A stretch of 64,000 nucleotides of DNA, taken from positions 185,313-249,312 of the forward strand of contig NZ_CANMMT010000002.1 of NCBI RefSeq assembly GCF_947499065.1, given 5' to 3'. Both the position numbers and the translations under genes were made by a program. Source of the DNA: an uncultured Tenacibaculum sp. (GTDB lineage Bacteria > Bacteroidota > Bacteroidia > Flavobacteriales > Flavobacteriaceae). The notes beneath the pieces were generated by a model. That model saw nothing but the letters and a program-made list of their open reading frames with translations. It ran no database searches and had not been told where the DNA came from. Below, in pieces: positions 51,904-61,158 of this stretch (positions are counted from its first letter, which is position 1; the number at the start of each line of letters is the position of its first letter).

Positions 51904-53292
51904 TTGAATTTACAACAATATACATCTGAATTTAAGTACAATTGGAAATTAGCTGCGCCAGTAATGCTAGGAATGTTGGGACATACTTTTGTAAGTTTTG
52001 TTGATAATATTATGGTAGGGCAGTTGGGGACAGCTGAGTTAGCAGCGGTTTCTTTAGGAAACAGTTTTATTTTTATAGCAATGTCTTTAGGAATTGGTTT
52101 TTCTACTGCAATTACACCTTTAATTGCTGAAGCAGATTCTTCTAATAATTTTACACAAGCAAAATCTACTTTCAAACATGGGTTATTTTTGTGTATTACT
52201 ATTGGAATATTAATGTTTTTAATGGTTTTCTTTTCCAAACCTTTAATGTATTTAATGAAACAACCAGTAGAGGTTGTTGAATTAGCAATTCCATATCTAG
52301 ATTTAGTAGCATTTTCATTAATACCTATGATTGCTTTTCAAGCGTTTAAGCAATTTAGTGATGGAATGTCTATGACAAGATATCCAATGTATGCAACTAT
52401 TGTAGCCAATGTTTTAAATGTGATATTTAATTATCTATTAATTTTTGGAAAGTTTGGATTTCCTGAGTTAGGTATAATCGGAGCTGCGTACGGAACTTTA
52501 TTATCACGATTTGTAATGGTATTCTATTTATGGTGGTTATTAACAAAAAAAGAACGTTCTAAGCGATTGGTAACTAACATTAAATTATTTGTGTTAGATA
52601 AATTAATGATTAAAAAGCTAATCAATCTTGGAGCACCTAGTGCTATGCAAATGTTTTTTGAAGTAGCCATATTTACTGCAGCTATTTGGTTAAGTGGTTT
52701 ATTAGGAAAGAATCCTCAAGCAGCTAATCAGATTGCCTTAAATTTATCTTCTATGACATTTATGGTAGCCATGGGACTAAGTGTGGCCTCTATGATTAGA
52801 GTAGGAAATCAAAAAGGATTACAAGATTATAAAGCGTTGAGAAGAATTGCTTTCTCAATATTTTTATTAGGGATTATTTTAGCAATTGGTTTTGCAACAA
52901 TCTTTTTTGTATTTCATAAAAGTTTACCGAATTTGTATGTAGATTTAAGCGATGCTACCAATTATGCAGATAATATGGAAGTAATGAAAATAGCCGCGAA
53001 TTTATTAATTGCAGCCGCTATTTTTCAAATATCTGATAGTATTCAAGTAATGGTTTTAGGAGCTTTACGTGGTTTACAAGATGTAAAAATACCAACAGTA
53101 ATAACCTTTATTTCGTATTGGGTAGTAGGATTTCCAGTAAGCTACTTTTTTGGTTCAGAAGAAAAATATGGAAGTTTTGGTATTTGGTTAGGTTTACTTG
53201 CTGGACTTACCACGGCTTCAATTCTATTATTCATACGATTTAATAAACTAACTTTAAAATTGATTAAAACAAAACATAATGAACTTACCTAA
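51904..53292 (+). CDS. MATE family efflux transporter
   Basis: A 462-residue inner-membrane exporter with 12 predicted helices in two homologous halves (LAAPVMLGMLGHTFVSFVDN, then IMVGQLGTAEL in the first; INLGAPSAMQMFFEVAIFTA in the second). These are the MATE signatures. It exports drugs, metabolites or natural products with Na+ or H+ coupling. The start is TTG, since no ATG precedes the conserved NLQQYTSEFKYNWKLAAP. The last 14 bp overlap the next gene. Substrate unknown. Confidence 0.92.
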   Translation: MNLQQYTSEFKYNWKLAAPVMLGMLGHTFVSFVDNIMVGQLGTAELAAVSLGNSFIFIAMSLGIGFSTAITPLIAEADSSNNFTQAKSTFKHGLFLCITIGILMFLMVFFSKPLMYLMKQPVEVVELAIPYLDLVAFSLIPMIAFQAFKQFSDGMSMTRYPMYATIVANVLNVIFNYLLIFGKFGFPELGIIGAAYGTLLSRFVMVFYLWWLLTKKERSKRLVTNIKLFVLDKLMIKKLINLGAPSAMQMFFEVAIFTAAIWLSGLLGKNPQAANQIALNLSSMTFMVAMGLSVASMIRVGNQKGLQDYKALRRIAFSIFLLGIILAIGFATIFFVFHKSLPNLYVDLSDATNYADNMEVMKIAANLLIAAAIFQISDSIQVMVLGALRGLQDVKIPTVITFISYWVVGFPVSYFFGSEEKYGSFGIWLGLLAGLTTASILLFIRFNKLTLKLIKTKHNELT

Positions 53293-53503
53293 ATTTTTAT
53301 TAGCAGATAATAGCAATCATCCTGATGATATTTTTGTGTTGCATACTGAATTTCCTCGTTTTTTGATTAATTTAAAAGATGATGAAATTGAGTGGTTTGA
53401 AGATTTAACAGGAGAAAGAGAAGATGATATTACAACAGAACTAGCTAGTTTAATGGATAAGGCTGGAGAGTTTTATGATGAAGAAATGAAAAAATACGAA
53501 TAA
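53279..53503 (+). CDS. conserved small acidic protein
   Basis: A 74-residue soluble protein that overlaps the MATE gene by 14 bp, so the two are likely translationally coupled. It contains the blocks LHTEFPRFLINLKDDEIEWF and LASLMDKAGEFYDEEMKKYE and is strongly acidic. I recall similar small proteins in many Bacteroidota, but no function. A strong terminator follows. Confidence 0.75.
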   Translation: MNLPKFLLADNSNHPDDIFVLHTEFPRFLINLKDDEIEWFEDLTGEREDDITTELASLMDKAGEFYDEEMKKYE

Positions 53504-53537
53504 AAAAAACACGAAGTTTTAACTTCGTGTTTTTTTT
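53502..53537. terminator. bidirectional terminator after the MATE unit
   Basis: Eight A and CACGAAGTT mirrored exactly around a two-base loop, ending in eight T. It serves the convergent 53541 gene as well. Confidence 0.85.
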
Positions 53538-53540
53538 ATT

Positions 53541-54818
53541 TTAATGCATGACTCCAGGAAATCCTCCTCCGTTGGATATATATATATTTAATTCTTTCCA
53601 TTCAGACCAGGAATTTCCTCTTCTACCTCTAACTTTAACTTTTACGATACCACTTGTTTTAGGTGATATTAATATACTAGATGAATAATTCGTGTTGATT
53701 TGATTTCTGTTGTATGTTGGAACATTAAAATTCCATTGCCACTCATCTACTAATGTAGTTGAATTTATAAAGGCTTTTGAATATAAAATACCTCCAATGT
53801 GTGCATAATGTAAATCGACAACTAAAGTCCCATTTAATGAAAAAGGAGGACATTGAATACTAGGATTTACTTGAAATGGGGTAGAAGTAGAGGAAATATT
53901 ATTTTTTTTAACCCCTTCAACTTGTGCTAATTGTATAGTGCCATTGCTAATCATCGATAAAAAGTCATTATCACTTAAAATAGAAGGATGAGTTTTTATA
54001 ATTTTAGATTTATTTCTCCAGCTATCTTTTAATATCCAACTAGTTTGATTTCCTATGTTTTCCCATCCGATTAATAAATAGGCATGGAACCCTGTCTTTT
54101 GAAGTTCTTCATGAGTATAATCGTCTTTTCTGAATTTTGCAAGGGTATAAGTATTATTATTTAAAGTATTATTAACTTTAATAATAACAGGTTTGTTTAG
54201 AATTAAATTTTTTAAATAATTTGTATTAACTACATTAATTTTATTAATTTCTATTAATGATGTTACTGATAAGTACGTGTTATTTTTAATATTTTGACCA
54301 CAATTATTGAAGTTAAATACTTTTCCATTATTTTCAACAGAGGTCAATAAAAAATCTTTTTGTTCATTAACACATTTTAAAGGGGTCACTCCAGTAGCAG
54401 GATTTGGATTTCTAATGCCAACATATTTTGGGTCGTTTGACCTGTCATTAGAAGATATGTATTCATTTTTTAATGCAGATGTTCCAAGTTTACTAGGTAT
54501 TAAAAAACCACTTTCTAAAACTTCTTTGTATTGGTGAAATTCACCTTCCCAAACTTTAATATCTAAGTAGGCAGGATAAATTTTAATAGCCTGTGTTGTG
54601 TTGTGTTCAATCATATACATTGATTCTATAGCTGAACTTACAGCGTAGGACATACAAGGACCGTTAAAAGGCTGAGCAATCGGATTTGTAATAAATTTTT
54701 TATAACCGTTGTTTGTGGCTACATTTTCCCAGCTAAATTGACATGGTAGATTTGTTTGAGAAAAAATAGATAAAAAATTTAATAAAAAAATTGATAAAAG
54801 GAATAATGTTTTTTTCAT
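53541..54818 (-). CDS. secreted papain-like (C1-type) cysteine peptidase homolog
   Basis: A 425-residue protein with a signal peptide (KKTLFLLSIFLLNFLSIFSQ). A papain-like region follows: nucleophile-type Cys55 in QPFNGPCMSYAVSSAIES, His245 in GFHAYLLIGWENIGNQTSW and, directly after, WILKDSWRN, where papain has Asn in K-N-S-W but this protein has Asp265. The last ~110 residues are a beta-sandwich (VKVRGRRGNSWSEWKELNIY). It may be a secreted protease with a variant triad or an inactive binding protein. The gene is single, with its end at a strong terminator. Confidence 0.65.
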   Translation of the reverse strand: MKKTLFLLSIFLLNFLSIFSQTNLPCQFSWENVATNNGYKKFITNPIAQPFNGPCMSYAVSSAIESMYMIEHNTTQAIKIYPAYLDIKVWEGEFHQYKEVLESGFLIPSKLGTSALKNEYISSNDRSNDPKYVGIRNPNPATGVTPLKCVNEQKDFLLTSVENNGKVFNFNNCGQNIKNNTYLSVTSLIEINKINVVNTNYLKNLILNKPVIIKVNNTLNNNTYTLAKFRKDDYTHEELQKTGFHAYLLIGWENIGNQTSWILKDSWRNKSKIIKTHPSILSDNDFLSMISNGTIQLAQVEGVKKNNISSTSTPFQVNPSIQCPPFSLNGTLVVDLHYAHIGGILYSKAFINSTTLVDEWQWNFNVPTYNRNQINTNYSSSILISPKTSGIVKVKVRGRRGNSWSEWKELNIYISNGGGFPGVMH

Positions 54819-54857
54819 AGTCTAAATTTTAATTTCTGATAAATTTAAGAATATTTT

Positions 54858-55490
54858 TCAATTTATTGTATTGTTATAAACAAATGAAAATGAATCTCTT
54901 CCTTTTTTTGTAAGCGAAGAGTCTATCATAGCAAATAATAATTGAATATAATACTTAGAGCTCTTGCTTGCAGATGAAGGTTTGTCATAAAATACAGCCA
55001 AGTCTACAGTCCATGAATTAAATATAATCAATAAACCATGTATTTTCTTTTTTAAAAGTTTTTCATCGTTTGAAGGAGTCATATAGCCATTTTCCATTAA
55101 AAACTTAGAAATTCGATAAATTACATTATGATATACTTTAGCTCTCTCTATAGTTTTTTCCTTAATTCTCGGATATTTAGTAGTAATATCATAACTGTTT
55201 AGAAGAAAGAAACGGTATTTTAAAGTCAAATCCATTAACTGCTTTAAGCTTTTCAACATAAAATCAAATTCAAAAATTTCACCTTCAAGATTTTGAATAG
55301 ACTCATCCATTTCATCAAGTAAGTTTTGATGTAGTCGCATAACAATATCATCTTTTTTAGGAAAGTGATAGCATAAATTACCATAACTCATACCAATCTC
55401 TTCACTAATTTTTTTACTTGATATATTTGAGTAACCTTCTTTATTAAAAAGAGTTAGAGCGGTTTCTAGGATGCGTTGCTTTGTATTCAT
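54858..55490 (-). CDS. TetR family regulator
   Basis: A 210-residue TetR/AcrR protein. The helix-turn-helix at residues ~22-50 reads NISSKKISEEIGMSYGNLCY with HFPKKDDIV, and the N-terminal helix NTKQRILETALTLFNKEG precedes it. The C-terminal ligand-binding domain has no assigned effector. It is divergent from an acyl-CoA dehydrogenase gene, with two matching operators in between, so it probably represses that gene and itself and is released by an acyl-CoA. This is inferred from layout. Confidence 0.9.
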   Translation of the reverse strand: MNTKQRILETALTLFNKEGYSNISSKKISEEIGMSYGNLCYHFPKKDDIVMRLHQNLLDEMDESIQNLEGEIFEFDFMLKSLKQLMDLTLKYRFFLLNSYDITTKYPRIKEKTIERAKVYHNVIYRISKFLMENGYMTPSNDEKLLKKKIHGLLIIFNSWTVDLAVFYDKPSSASKSSKYYIQLLFAMIDSSLTKKGRDSFSFVYNNTIN

Positions 55491-55494
55491 TTTT

Positions 55495-55502
55495 CAAATT
55501 TA
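55495..55502 (-). promoter_or_regulatory. -7 box of tetR
   Basis: Minus-strand TAAATTTG, an exact TAnnTTTG match, 4 bp before the tetR ATG and overlapping the first operator by two bases. Confidence 0.45.
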
Positions 55503-55516
55503 GGCATTTAAGCCTA
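55501..55516. promoter_or_regulatory. TetR operator 1
   Basis: TAGGCATTTAAGCCTA: TAGGC and GCCTA arms around a six-base centre. It overlaps the upstream edge of the tetR -7 box. Confidence 0.6.
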
Positions 55517-55534
55517 TTTTTTGAAATATATTTA

Positions 55535-55542
55535 TATATTTG
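55535..55542 (+). promoter_or_regulatory. -7 box of the acyl-CoA dehydrogenase gene
   Basis: TATATTTG, an exact TAnnTTTG match, 38 bp before the start codon. Confidence 0.55.
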
Positions 55543-55544
55543 TC

Positions 55545-55560
55545 TAGGCATTTTTGCCTA
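55545..55560. promoter_or_regulatory. TetR operator 2
   Basis: TAGGCATTTTTGCCTA, with six-base arms (TAGGCA / TGCCTA). It begins 2 bp after the -7 box, so it covers the presumed transcription start. It is the same element as operator 1, centred 44 bp away. Confidence 0.65.
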
Positions 55561-55580
55561 ATTACTGAAAAATATTATAA

Positions 55581-57365
55581 ATGAACACAGCAGTCGACAC
55601 TAAAAAAGGAGGAGCTTTTTTATTTCAGAATGAAAATTTAGATACTTTTTATATTCCTGAAATAAAAAGTCAAGAATCGGAAATGATTCAAGAATCAGCA
55701 AAACAATTTTTAAAAACAGAAATAGAAACTCGTAAAGAAGAGTTAGAAACTATTTCTGGGATTGAAGAAACTCCTGAGTTACTTAAAAAATGTGGAGAGT
55801 TAGGTTTTTTAGGACTAGAAGTGTCAGAAGAGTATGGAGGAATTAATGTTTCATTAAAAGAAGTATTACATTTTGTAGAAGCTTTTAGTAAAGGACATTC
55901 TTTTGCAGGTGCTATTGGTGTTCAAACAAGTATAGGTATAGCTCCAATTTTATTATATGGTACAGAATTTTTAAAAGAAAAGTATGTAGCCAAAATGATG
56001 CAAGGGGAGTTGATTTCTGCTTTTGCTTTAACCGAACCAAATGCAGGAAGTGATGCTAACTCAGGAAAAACGTTGGCTACGATTAATGAAAATGGAGATT
56101 ATGTGATTAGTGGTCAAAAAGCATGGATTTCTAATGCTGGTATTGCTGATATTTTTATAGTGTTTGCTAAGATTGAAGATGATAAAAATCTTTCAGCTTT
56201 TGTTGTTGATAAAGATTTCGGAGGTATCAGTTTAGGTCCAGAAGAAAAGAAGATGGGGTTGTCTGGATGGAGTACAAGACAGGTGTTTTTGGAAAAAACA
56301 GTGGTTCCAGCTACTCATCTTTTAGGAGAAAGAAATAAAGGTTTAAAAATAGCTTTAAATACCCTAAATACTGGGAGAATTAAATTAGGAGCTTCATGTA
56401 TTGGTATTGGTAAGAAGGCATTATTACATTCTGTAGAGTATGCTTTACAAAGAGAACAATTTAAAAAGCCAATAATAGATTTTGGAGCTATTAGAGAGAA
56501 AATATCTAAAATAACAACGAATATTTTCGTAAACGAAGCAATTGTATATCGAGTAGCTAATGATATTGATATGCTTACTGATGAATTAGCTGGAAATGGA
56601 ATGGCTTTTTCTAATGCTAAAATAGAAGCTTTAAAAGAATATAGTATTGAATGTGCTATAGCTAAAGTTTATGGATCAGAAGTACAAGATACTATTGTAG
56701 ATGAAAGTGTTCAGATTTATGGAGGAATGGGTTTTTCTGCTGAGTCTCCAGTTGAACATTTATATAGAAGCGCTCGTATAAGTAGGATTTTTGAAGGAAC
56801 AAATGAGATAAATCGTTTAGTAATTATAAAAGAGTTTTTGAAAAAAGGAATGAAAGGGGAGTTAGACTTCTTTTCTCCTTATACTCAAATAACTTCTGGT
56901 TTATCAAACCCTATCGAATCATTTTCTGCTGATGTGATTGAACAATACGAACAAGTAGTTCAGAACTTAAAAGATTTGACAGTAATTACATCAGGAGTAT
57001 GTATGCAAACATTCATGGCAGAGTTAGCTGAAGAGCAAGAAATATCAATGCATATAGCGGACTTGCTTATTAATGTATATGCTTTAGAGAGTGTGTTGCT
57101 AAGAATAAAGAAGTTACAAAAGATAGGTAAATTAGATACTTCAATTCATTATGCTATCTTAAAAATAGTAGGTTTTGATTCGTTTAATTCAGTAGAAAAT
57201 TCAATTAAAAATCTTGTAGCAAGTTTTGATAATGAAAAAGATGCTGAAATTATTAATTCTGCCTTCAAAAAGTATGGTCACTTACCACATTACAATATAA
57301 AAAATGAACGAAGAACCGTTTGTTCATTTGTACAAGACACAAAAGGGGTTTATAGTTTGAATTAA
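55581..57365 (+). CDS. acyl-CoA dehydrogenase
   Basis: A 594-residue FAD enzyme that makes the first oxidation of a fatty acyl-CoA in beta-oxidation. It has the long form with a C-terminal extension, as in VLCAD-like or Bacteroidota-type enzymes. Motifs: FALTEPNAGSDANSGKTLAT and KAWISNAGIADIF in the FAD-binding middle domain, and RISRIFEGTNEINRLVI with the catalytic-Glu region in the C-terminal domain. Its promoter carries a TetR-type operator over the start site. Chain-length preference cannot be told. A terminator follows. Confidence 0.93.
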   Translation: MNTAVDTKKGGAFLFQNENLDTFYIPEIKSQESEMIQESAKQFLKTEIETRKEELETISGIEETPELLKKCGELGFLGLEVSEEYGGINVSLKEVLHFVEAFSKGHSFAGAIGVQTSIGIAPILLYGTEFLKEKYVAKMMQGELISAFALTEPNAGSDANSGKTLATINENGDYVISGQKAWISNAGIADIFIVFAKIEDDKNLSAFVVDKDFGGISLGPEEKKMGLSGWSTRQVFLEKTVVPATHLLGERNKGLKIALNTLNTGRIKLGASCIGIGKKALLHSVEYALQREQFKKPIIDFGAIREKISKITTNIFVNEAIVYRVANDIDMLTDELAGNGMAFSNAKIEALKEYSIECAIAKVYGSEVQDTIVDESVQIYGGMGFSAESPVEHLYRSARISRIFEGTNEINRLVIIKEFLKKGMKGELDFFSPYTQITSGLSNPIESFSADVIEQYEQVVQNLKDLTVITSGVCMQTFMAELAEEQEISMHIADLLINVYALESVLLRIKKLQKIGKLDTSIHYAILKIVGFDSFNSVENSIKNLVASFDNEKDAEIINSAFKKYGHLPHYNIKNERRTVCSFVQDTKGVYSLN

Positions 57366-57398
57366 ACTATAAAAGAATTTTGTTGTTAGTTATAGTTG

Positions 57399-57430
57399 AA
57401 AATCTCGAGGCCTTTTGGTCTCGAGATTTT
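57399..57430. terminator. terminator after acyl-CoA dehydrogenase
   Basis: AAAATCTCGAG / CTCGAGATTTT, extended inward to a 14-bp stem (with one G-T pair) around a TTTT loop. It is followed by T residues and also serves the convergent gene. Confidence 0.85.
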
Positions 57431-57435
57431 ATTTT

Positions 57436-57912
57436 TTATGATTTATTTAAAAGTTTTTTGGCTTGACCTTTCCAGTCGTCTCTAACAATTCTGCCAGGAA
57501 AAAACTGAATCAAATCGGTAACAGTTTCTATATCCTCCAAAGTTAAGTTAGTAATTTGTTTGTAGGTATAAATTCCAATACTGTTAAGTTTGGTTTCAAT
57601 AAAGGTACCTACACCTTTAATTTGTGTTAAATCGTCTTTTTCGTCTTCTGAAGCTTCGCCAATAGCTTTTAAGTTAAGCTGTTTAGGTTGTTTTATCTCT
57701 ATACCACCACGTTCAACCGTTTTCTTTGCTCTTATGGTAGATTGCATTTCGTCTCTTAACTCTGAAATGGTTTGAGTACTTTCTGTTAGTTCTGATTCAT
57801 ATTTGTTTTTGTAGTAAAACCAAGAAAATATATAGCCTATTAAAAAGGCACCAAGCATCCAAAAGAATAGTTCTAAAAGATGCATTGTTTGATTAGTGAT
57901 AAATAAAGTCAT
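57436..57912 (-). CDS. membrane-anchored helix-hairpin-helix protein
   Basis: A 158-residue protein. Residues ~10-30 are a single membrane helix (LLELFFWMLGAFLIGYIFSW), then a short coiled-coil region, then a helix-hairpin-helix domain of the type found in DUF4332/L21-like proteins (DLTQIKGVGTFIETKLNSIG then YTYKQITNLTLEDIETV). Such domains bind nucleic acid or proteins. It is encoded 13 bp after the OmpA-like gene on the same strand, a link I recall as common in Bacteroidota. The role is not clear. Confidence 0.7.
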   Translation of the reverse strand: MTLFITNQTMHLLELFFWMLGAFLIGYIFSWFYYKNKYESELTESTQTISELRDEMQSTIRAKKTVERGGIEIKQPKQLNLKAIGEASEDEKDDLTQIKGVGTFIETKLNSIGIYTYKQITNLTLEDIETVTDLIQFFPGRIVRDDWKGQAKKLLNKS

Positions 57913-57925
57913 TTTTAACGGGGAG

Positions 57926-58855
57926 TTAGTTGATTAAAATTTCAATTCTTCTGTTTTTAGCTCTGCCTTCTCTAGTGCTATTATCAGCAATAGGAGCTGT
58001 TTCTCCTTTAGAAGTAGAATTGATTATTGTTTTGTCGATACCTTGTTTAACAAAGTAATCAGAAACGTTTTTGGCACGTTCCAAGCCAATCCAATTATTA
58101 GCTTCTTCTTCACCAAAATTGTCGGTGTGTCCAATAATTGTGATTTTTTTATTTGGGTGTTTAAGTAAGTAGTTTTTTACCTCTTTTGTGTAAGAATATA
58201 AGGTTCTGTCTGGCTTAAAAGAATTATTACCAAAGTAGGAATATAGTGTCTTGTTGGTTATCTCTTTTTCTATGTTAGCTATTTTGTTGCTAGGCATAGT
58301 GTTAAAAGCGATAGTAATTCCTTCTGCATAAAAACCTTCTGGGTCATATTCATATTCGTCAACGATACTTTCAATATTAATTCTTTTTGGATTAACTCCA
58401 TACTGAACAAGTTTCTTCTTTAAATATAAAGCTCTCTCGTTTCCAAAATTAGAATTATTGTTAAGTAATTCGTTTTTTAAATAAGTTGCTTTAATTGTAA
58501 TTTCTTTTTGAGGGTTGTTGTTTAAGAAATTAAAAATTGAATCTTTGAAATAGTAAAATTTTTTAGGAAAAAGAACTCGAGTATTATGAGAGCTAGTGAT
58601 AAATTTATCGTTGAAAGGAAGTGTTGTAATTACCTTTTTTAGAGGTTCTTTCTGCTTTTCTTTGTGAATTTGAATTGTATCTTTCTCTTTATTCTGGGAA
58701 GTTGTGGTTTTATTAGTAACAAGAGGTTTTTTCTCTATTTTTACGTTACTCGCAACATTTTCTTCTACATCATCATTTAAAGTATGATTATGTATTAATA
58801 AGGCTGTTGTAGCCCAACACAGAAATAAGAGAAAAGCTTTTAAAAAGTTTCTCAT
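57926..58855 (-). CDS. OmpA family protein with two OmpA-like domains
   Basis: A 309-residue envelope protein with an N-terminal signal/anchor (FLKAFLLFLCWATTALLI). The C-terminal OmpA domain (residues ~195-309) has HTDNFGEEEANNWIGLERAK and ends NSTREGRAKNRRIEILIN, the peptidoglycan-binding signature. A second, less conserved copy is at ~85-190 (FFKYYF-type strand, then KEITIKATYLKNELLNNNSN with NERALYLKKKLVQYGV), lacking the arginine-rich end. It tethers the envelope to peptidoglycan. The HhH gene follows 13 bp downstream. Confidence 0.85.
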   Translation of the reverse strand: MRNFLKAFLLFLCWATTALLIHNHTLNDDVEENVASNVKIEKKPLVTNKTTTSQNKEKDTIQIHKEKQKEPLKKVITTLPFNDKFITSSHNTRVLFPKKFYYFKDSIFNFLNNNPQKEITIKATYLKNELLNNNSNFGNERALYLKKKLVQYGVNPKRINIESIVDEYEYDPEGFYAEGITIAFNTMPSNKIANIEKEITNKTLYSYFGNNSFKPDRTLYSYTKEVKNYLLKHPNKKITIIGHTDNFGEEEANNWIGLERAKNVSDYFVKQGIDKTIINSTSKGETAPIADNSTREGRAKNRRIEILIN

Positions 58856-58945
58856 AGTTTTAAGGGGATAGTTAATTAACCCTATAAATGTATAAAAAAC
58901 TTTTTAACAAATAAAATACGAGTTATTTCTATGTAAAAGAGAGAG

Positions 58946-61153
58946 TTATTTCTTAGCTTTTTCTACTAATTCTAATTGTTCAATTTTAGCTTTTGTAGTA
59001 AACAAACCGTAATTGATAAAAACGTTTTTCTTTTCAATTTTATCAATTGTTCCTACCGAATTTCCGTCTGTTAAACGTACTCTGTCGTTCACTTTAAAAA
59101 CATAAGCTGCTTTTTCTTTAGCAACTTTTTCAGCTATTTTTTTCTTTTCTTCTCTAACTTTTACAACCTTTTGTAAAACTTCTTTCTCTACTTTAGTAAT
59201 AATTTCTTTTTGCTTTTTAACAAGCTCTAAATCCTTTTTCTTTTCTTGTTTTGTTTTCTTTTTAGGTGGGTTTTTCTTTATGTGCTTTGTTTTTTCAGCC
59301 ATTACCCATTTAAAAAAGTTAGCAGAAAGTTCTTTTTTGTTATTGGTTTGGAAATACTTATTTAAAAGTTCATTAATCTTTCTTCCAAGAGAGAGCATTC
59401 GTTGGTTGTTATCATATAATTCTTGAAAACCAGAAAGTTTATCTTGTAACTTTTGTTCTTTTTCTTGTAGGCTTTCAATATGTTCTTTCCCTTTTGTTTT
59501 TTGTTTTACTAAGCTATCTGAAGTTTTTTGTAAACGATTACGTTCTTTTTGAAGTTTAGAAATGGTTTTATCTAAACGAACTTTCTCAGTTTCAACACGC
59601 TTTTTTGCTCGATTAATTAAACTAAAAGGAATTCCATTTTTTTGAGCAACCTCAAAAGTAAAAGAACTACCAGCTTGTCCTATAAACAATTTATAAAGCG
59701 GTTCTAAAGTACGTTCGTCAAATTGCATGTTAGCATTAGTAACATTGTCTAATTCGTTGGCTAATACCTTTAAATTAGCATAGTGAGTGGTGATAATACC
59801 AAAAGCTTTGTTTTCGTAAAATTCTTCTAAGAAAATTTCGGCTAAAGCACCACCTAACTCGGGATCAGAACCAGTACCAAACTCATCAATTAAAAATAAA
59901 GTGTTGTCGTTACATTTTTTTAAGAAATAACGCATGTTCTTTAATCGATAACTATAAGTACTTAATTGGTTTTCTATAGATTGATTATCACCGATATCAG
60001 TTAATATAGTATTAAAAAGAGTTGTTTCACTTCGTTCATGTACGGGGATTAATAATCCACTTTGTAACATAAGTTGAAGAAGTCCAATTGTTTTTAATGT
60101 AATACTTTTTCCACCAGCATTTGGACCAGAAATAACAATTATTTGTTGTTTTTCGTCTAGTCTAATGGTTTGTGAAATAGTTTTAATGTTTTGTTCATTA
60201 TTTTTCTTCCATAAAACAGGATGAAAAGCATCTTTTAAAAATACTTTTTTCTCTTTCGTAATTTTAGGAAGTAAACCATTAATACTATGTGCGTATTTAG
60301 CTTTAGAGGCCACCACATCTAAATGAGTTAGAAAGTCTACATACTCGTTTAGTAAAGAAGTGTAAGGGCGAATTTCATCTGCTAAAGCTCTTAATATTTT
60401 TACAATTTCTTGTTTCTCTTCGTATACTAAATTTTGCAGCTCTCTACTATAAGCTAAAGTGGCTTGTGGAGCAATATAAACGATGCTTCCTGATTTAGAT
60501 GAACCTAACAAACTTCCTTTAACTTTTCTACGATGCATAGCAGTAACCGCTAAAACACGTTGGTTGTCAATAATTGTTTCTTTAATATCATCTAAATAAC
60601 CACTGGTTAAGTTTCTACTTAGCGCTCTAGAAAAACTTTCTGAAATTTTTCCACGAACACTATTAATATCTTTTCTTATTTGTTTTAAAACAGGAGAGGC
60701 GTTATCTGCGACTTCACCATAAGAAGTAATTATTTTTTTGATGCTATCGGAAACAAAAGTAGTAAACTCAATATTTTCACTTAAAGTAAAAAGAGTAGGG
60801 TAGTAGGTTTCAAATTTTTTTAGAAACTTTTTTTGTTCGTTTACTGTGTCAGAAACTGTTGCTACTTTTAAAAAAGCTTCTGTTTCTAAAAAGCTATTTT
60901 CTATAGCTAAACGTTTGGTTTCTTCAGTAATATCCTCAAAATAATGATTTGGAATCCTATTTTCATTTTCAAAAGAAGAAAGATATTCATTTACAAGGTT
61001 TAGTTCGAAAAATAATTTTCTTTTATTGGAAATAGGCTGTATTTGTAAGGTTTTTTCCTTACCTAAATTTGAAATACTGTATTCCGCAACTTGTTCTAAA
61101 ACTGTTGTAAATTCTAAATCTTGAAGTGTCTTTTCTGAAATATTTTTAGCCAA
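58946..61153 (-). CDS. mutS2: MutS2-type ATPase without the Smr domain
   Basis: A 735-residue MutS2 family protein; the start codon is TTG (MAKNISEKTLQDLEF). Walker A is VISGPNAGGKSITLKTIGL (~residues 341-359), Walker B TLFLIDEFGTGSDPELGG, and the ST/H segment AFGIITTHYANLKVLA. A long coiled coil follows, then a KOW-like domain (FKVNDRVRLTDGNSVGTIDK). The usual C-terminal Smr nuclease domain is missing: the protein ends soon after at LELVEKAKK. MutS2 in other bacteria suppresses recombination or rescues stalled ribosomes, so the lack of Smr changes the likely role. Confidence 0.9.
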   Translation of the reverse strand: MAKNISEKTLQDLEFTTVLEQVAEYSISNLGKEKTLQIQPISNKRKLFFELNLVNEYLSSFENENRIPNHYFEDITEETKRLAIENSFLETEAFLKVATVSDTVNEQKKFLKKFETYYPTLFTLSENIEFTTFVSDSIKKIITSYGEVADNASPVLKQIRKDINSVRGKISESFSRALSRNLTSGYLDDIKETIIDNQRVLAVTAMHRRKVKGSLLGSSKSGSIVYIAPQATLAYSRELQNLVYEEKQEIVKILRALADEIRPYTSLLNEYVDFLTHLDVVASKAKYAHSINGLLPKITKEKKVFLKDAFHPVLWKKNNEQNIKTISQTIRLDEKQQIIVISGPNAGGKSITLKTIGLLQLMLQSGLLIPVHERSETTLFNTILTDIGDNQSIENQLSTYSYRLKNMRYFLKKCNDNTLFLIDEFGTGSDPELGGALAEIFLEEFYENKAFGIITTHYANLKVLANELDNVTNANMQFDERTLEPLYKLFIGQAGSSFTFEVAQKNGIPFSLINRAKKRVETEKVRLDKTISKLQKERNRLQKTSDSLVKQKTKGKEHIESLQEKEQKLQDKLSGFQELYDNNQRMLSLGRKINELLNKYFQTNNKKELSANFFKWVMAEKTKHIKKNPPKKKTKQEKKKDLELVKKQKEIITKVEKEVLQKVVKVREEKKKIAEKVAKEKAAYVFKVNDRVRLTDGNSVGTIDKIEKKNVFINYGLFTTKAKIEQLELVEKAKK

Positions 61154-61158
61154 AATAG

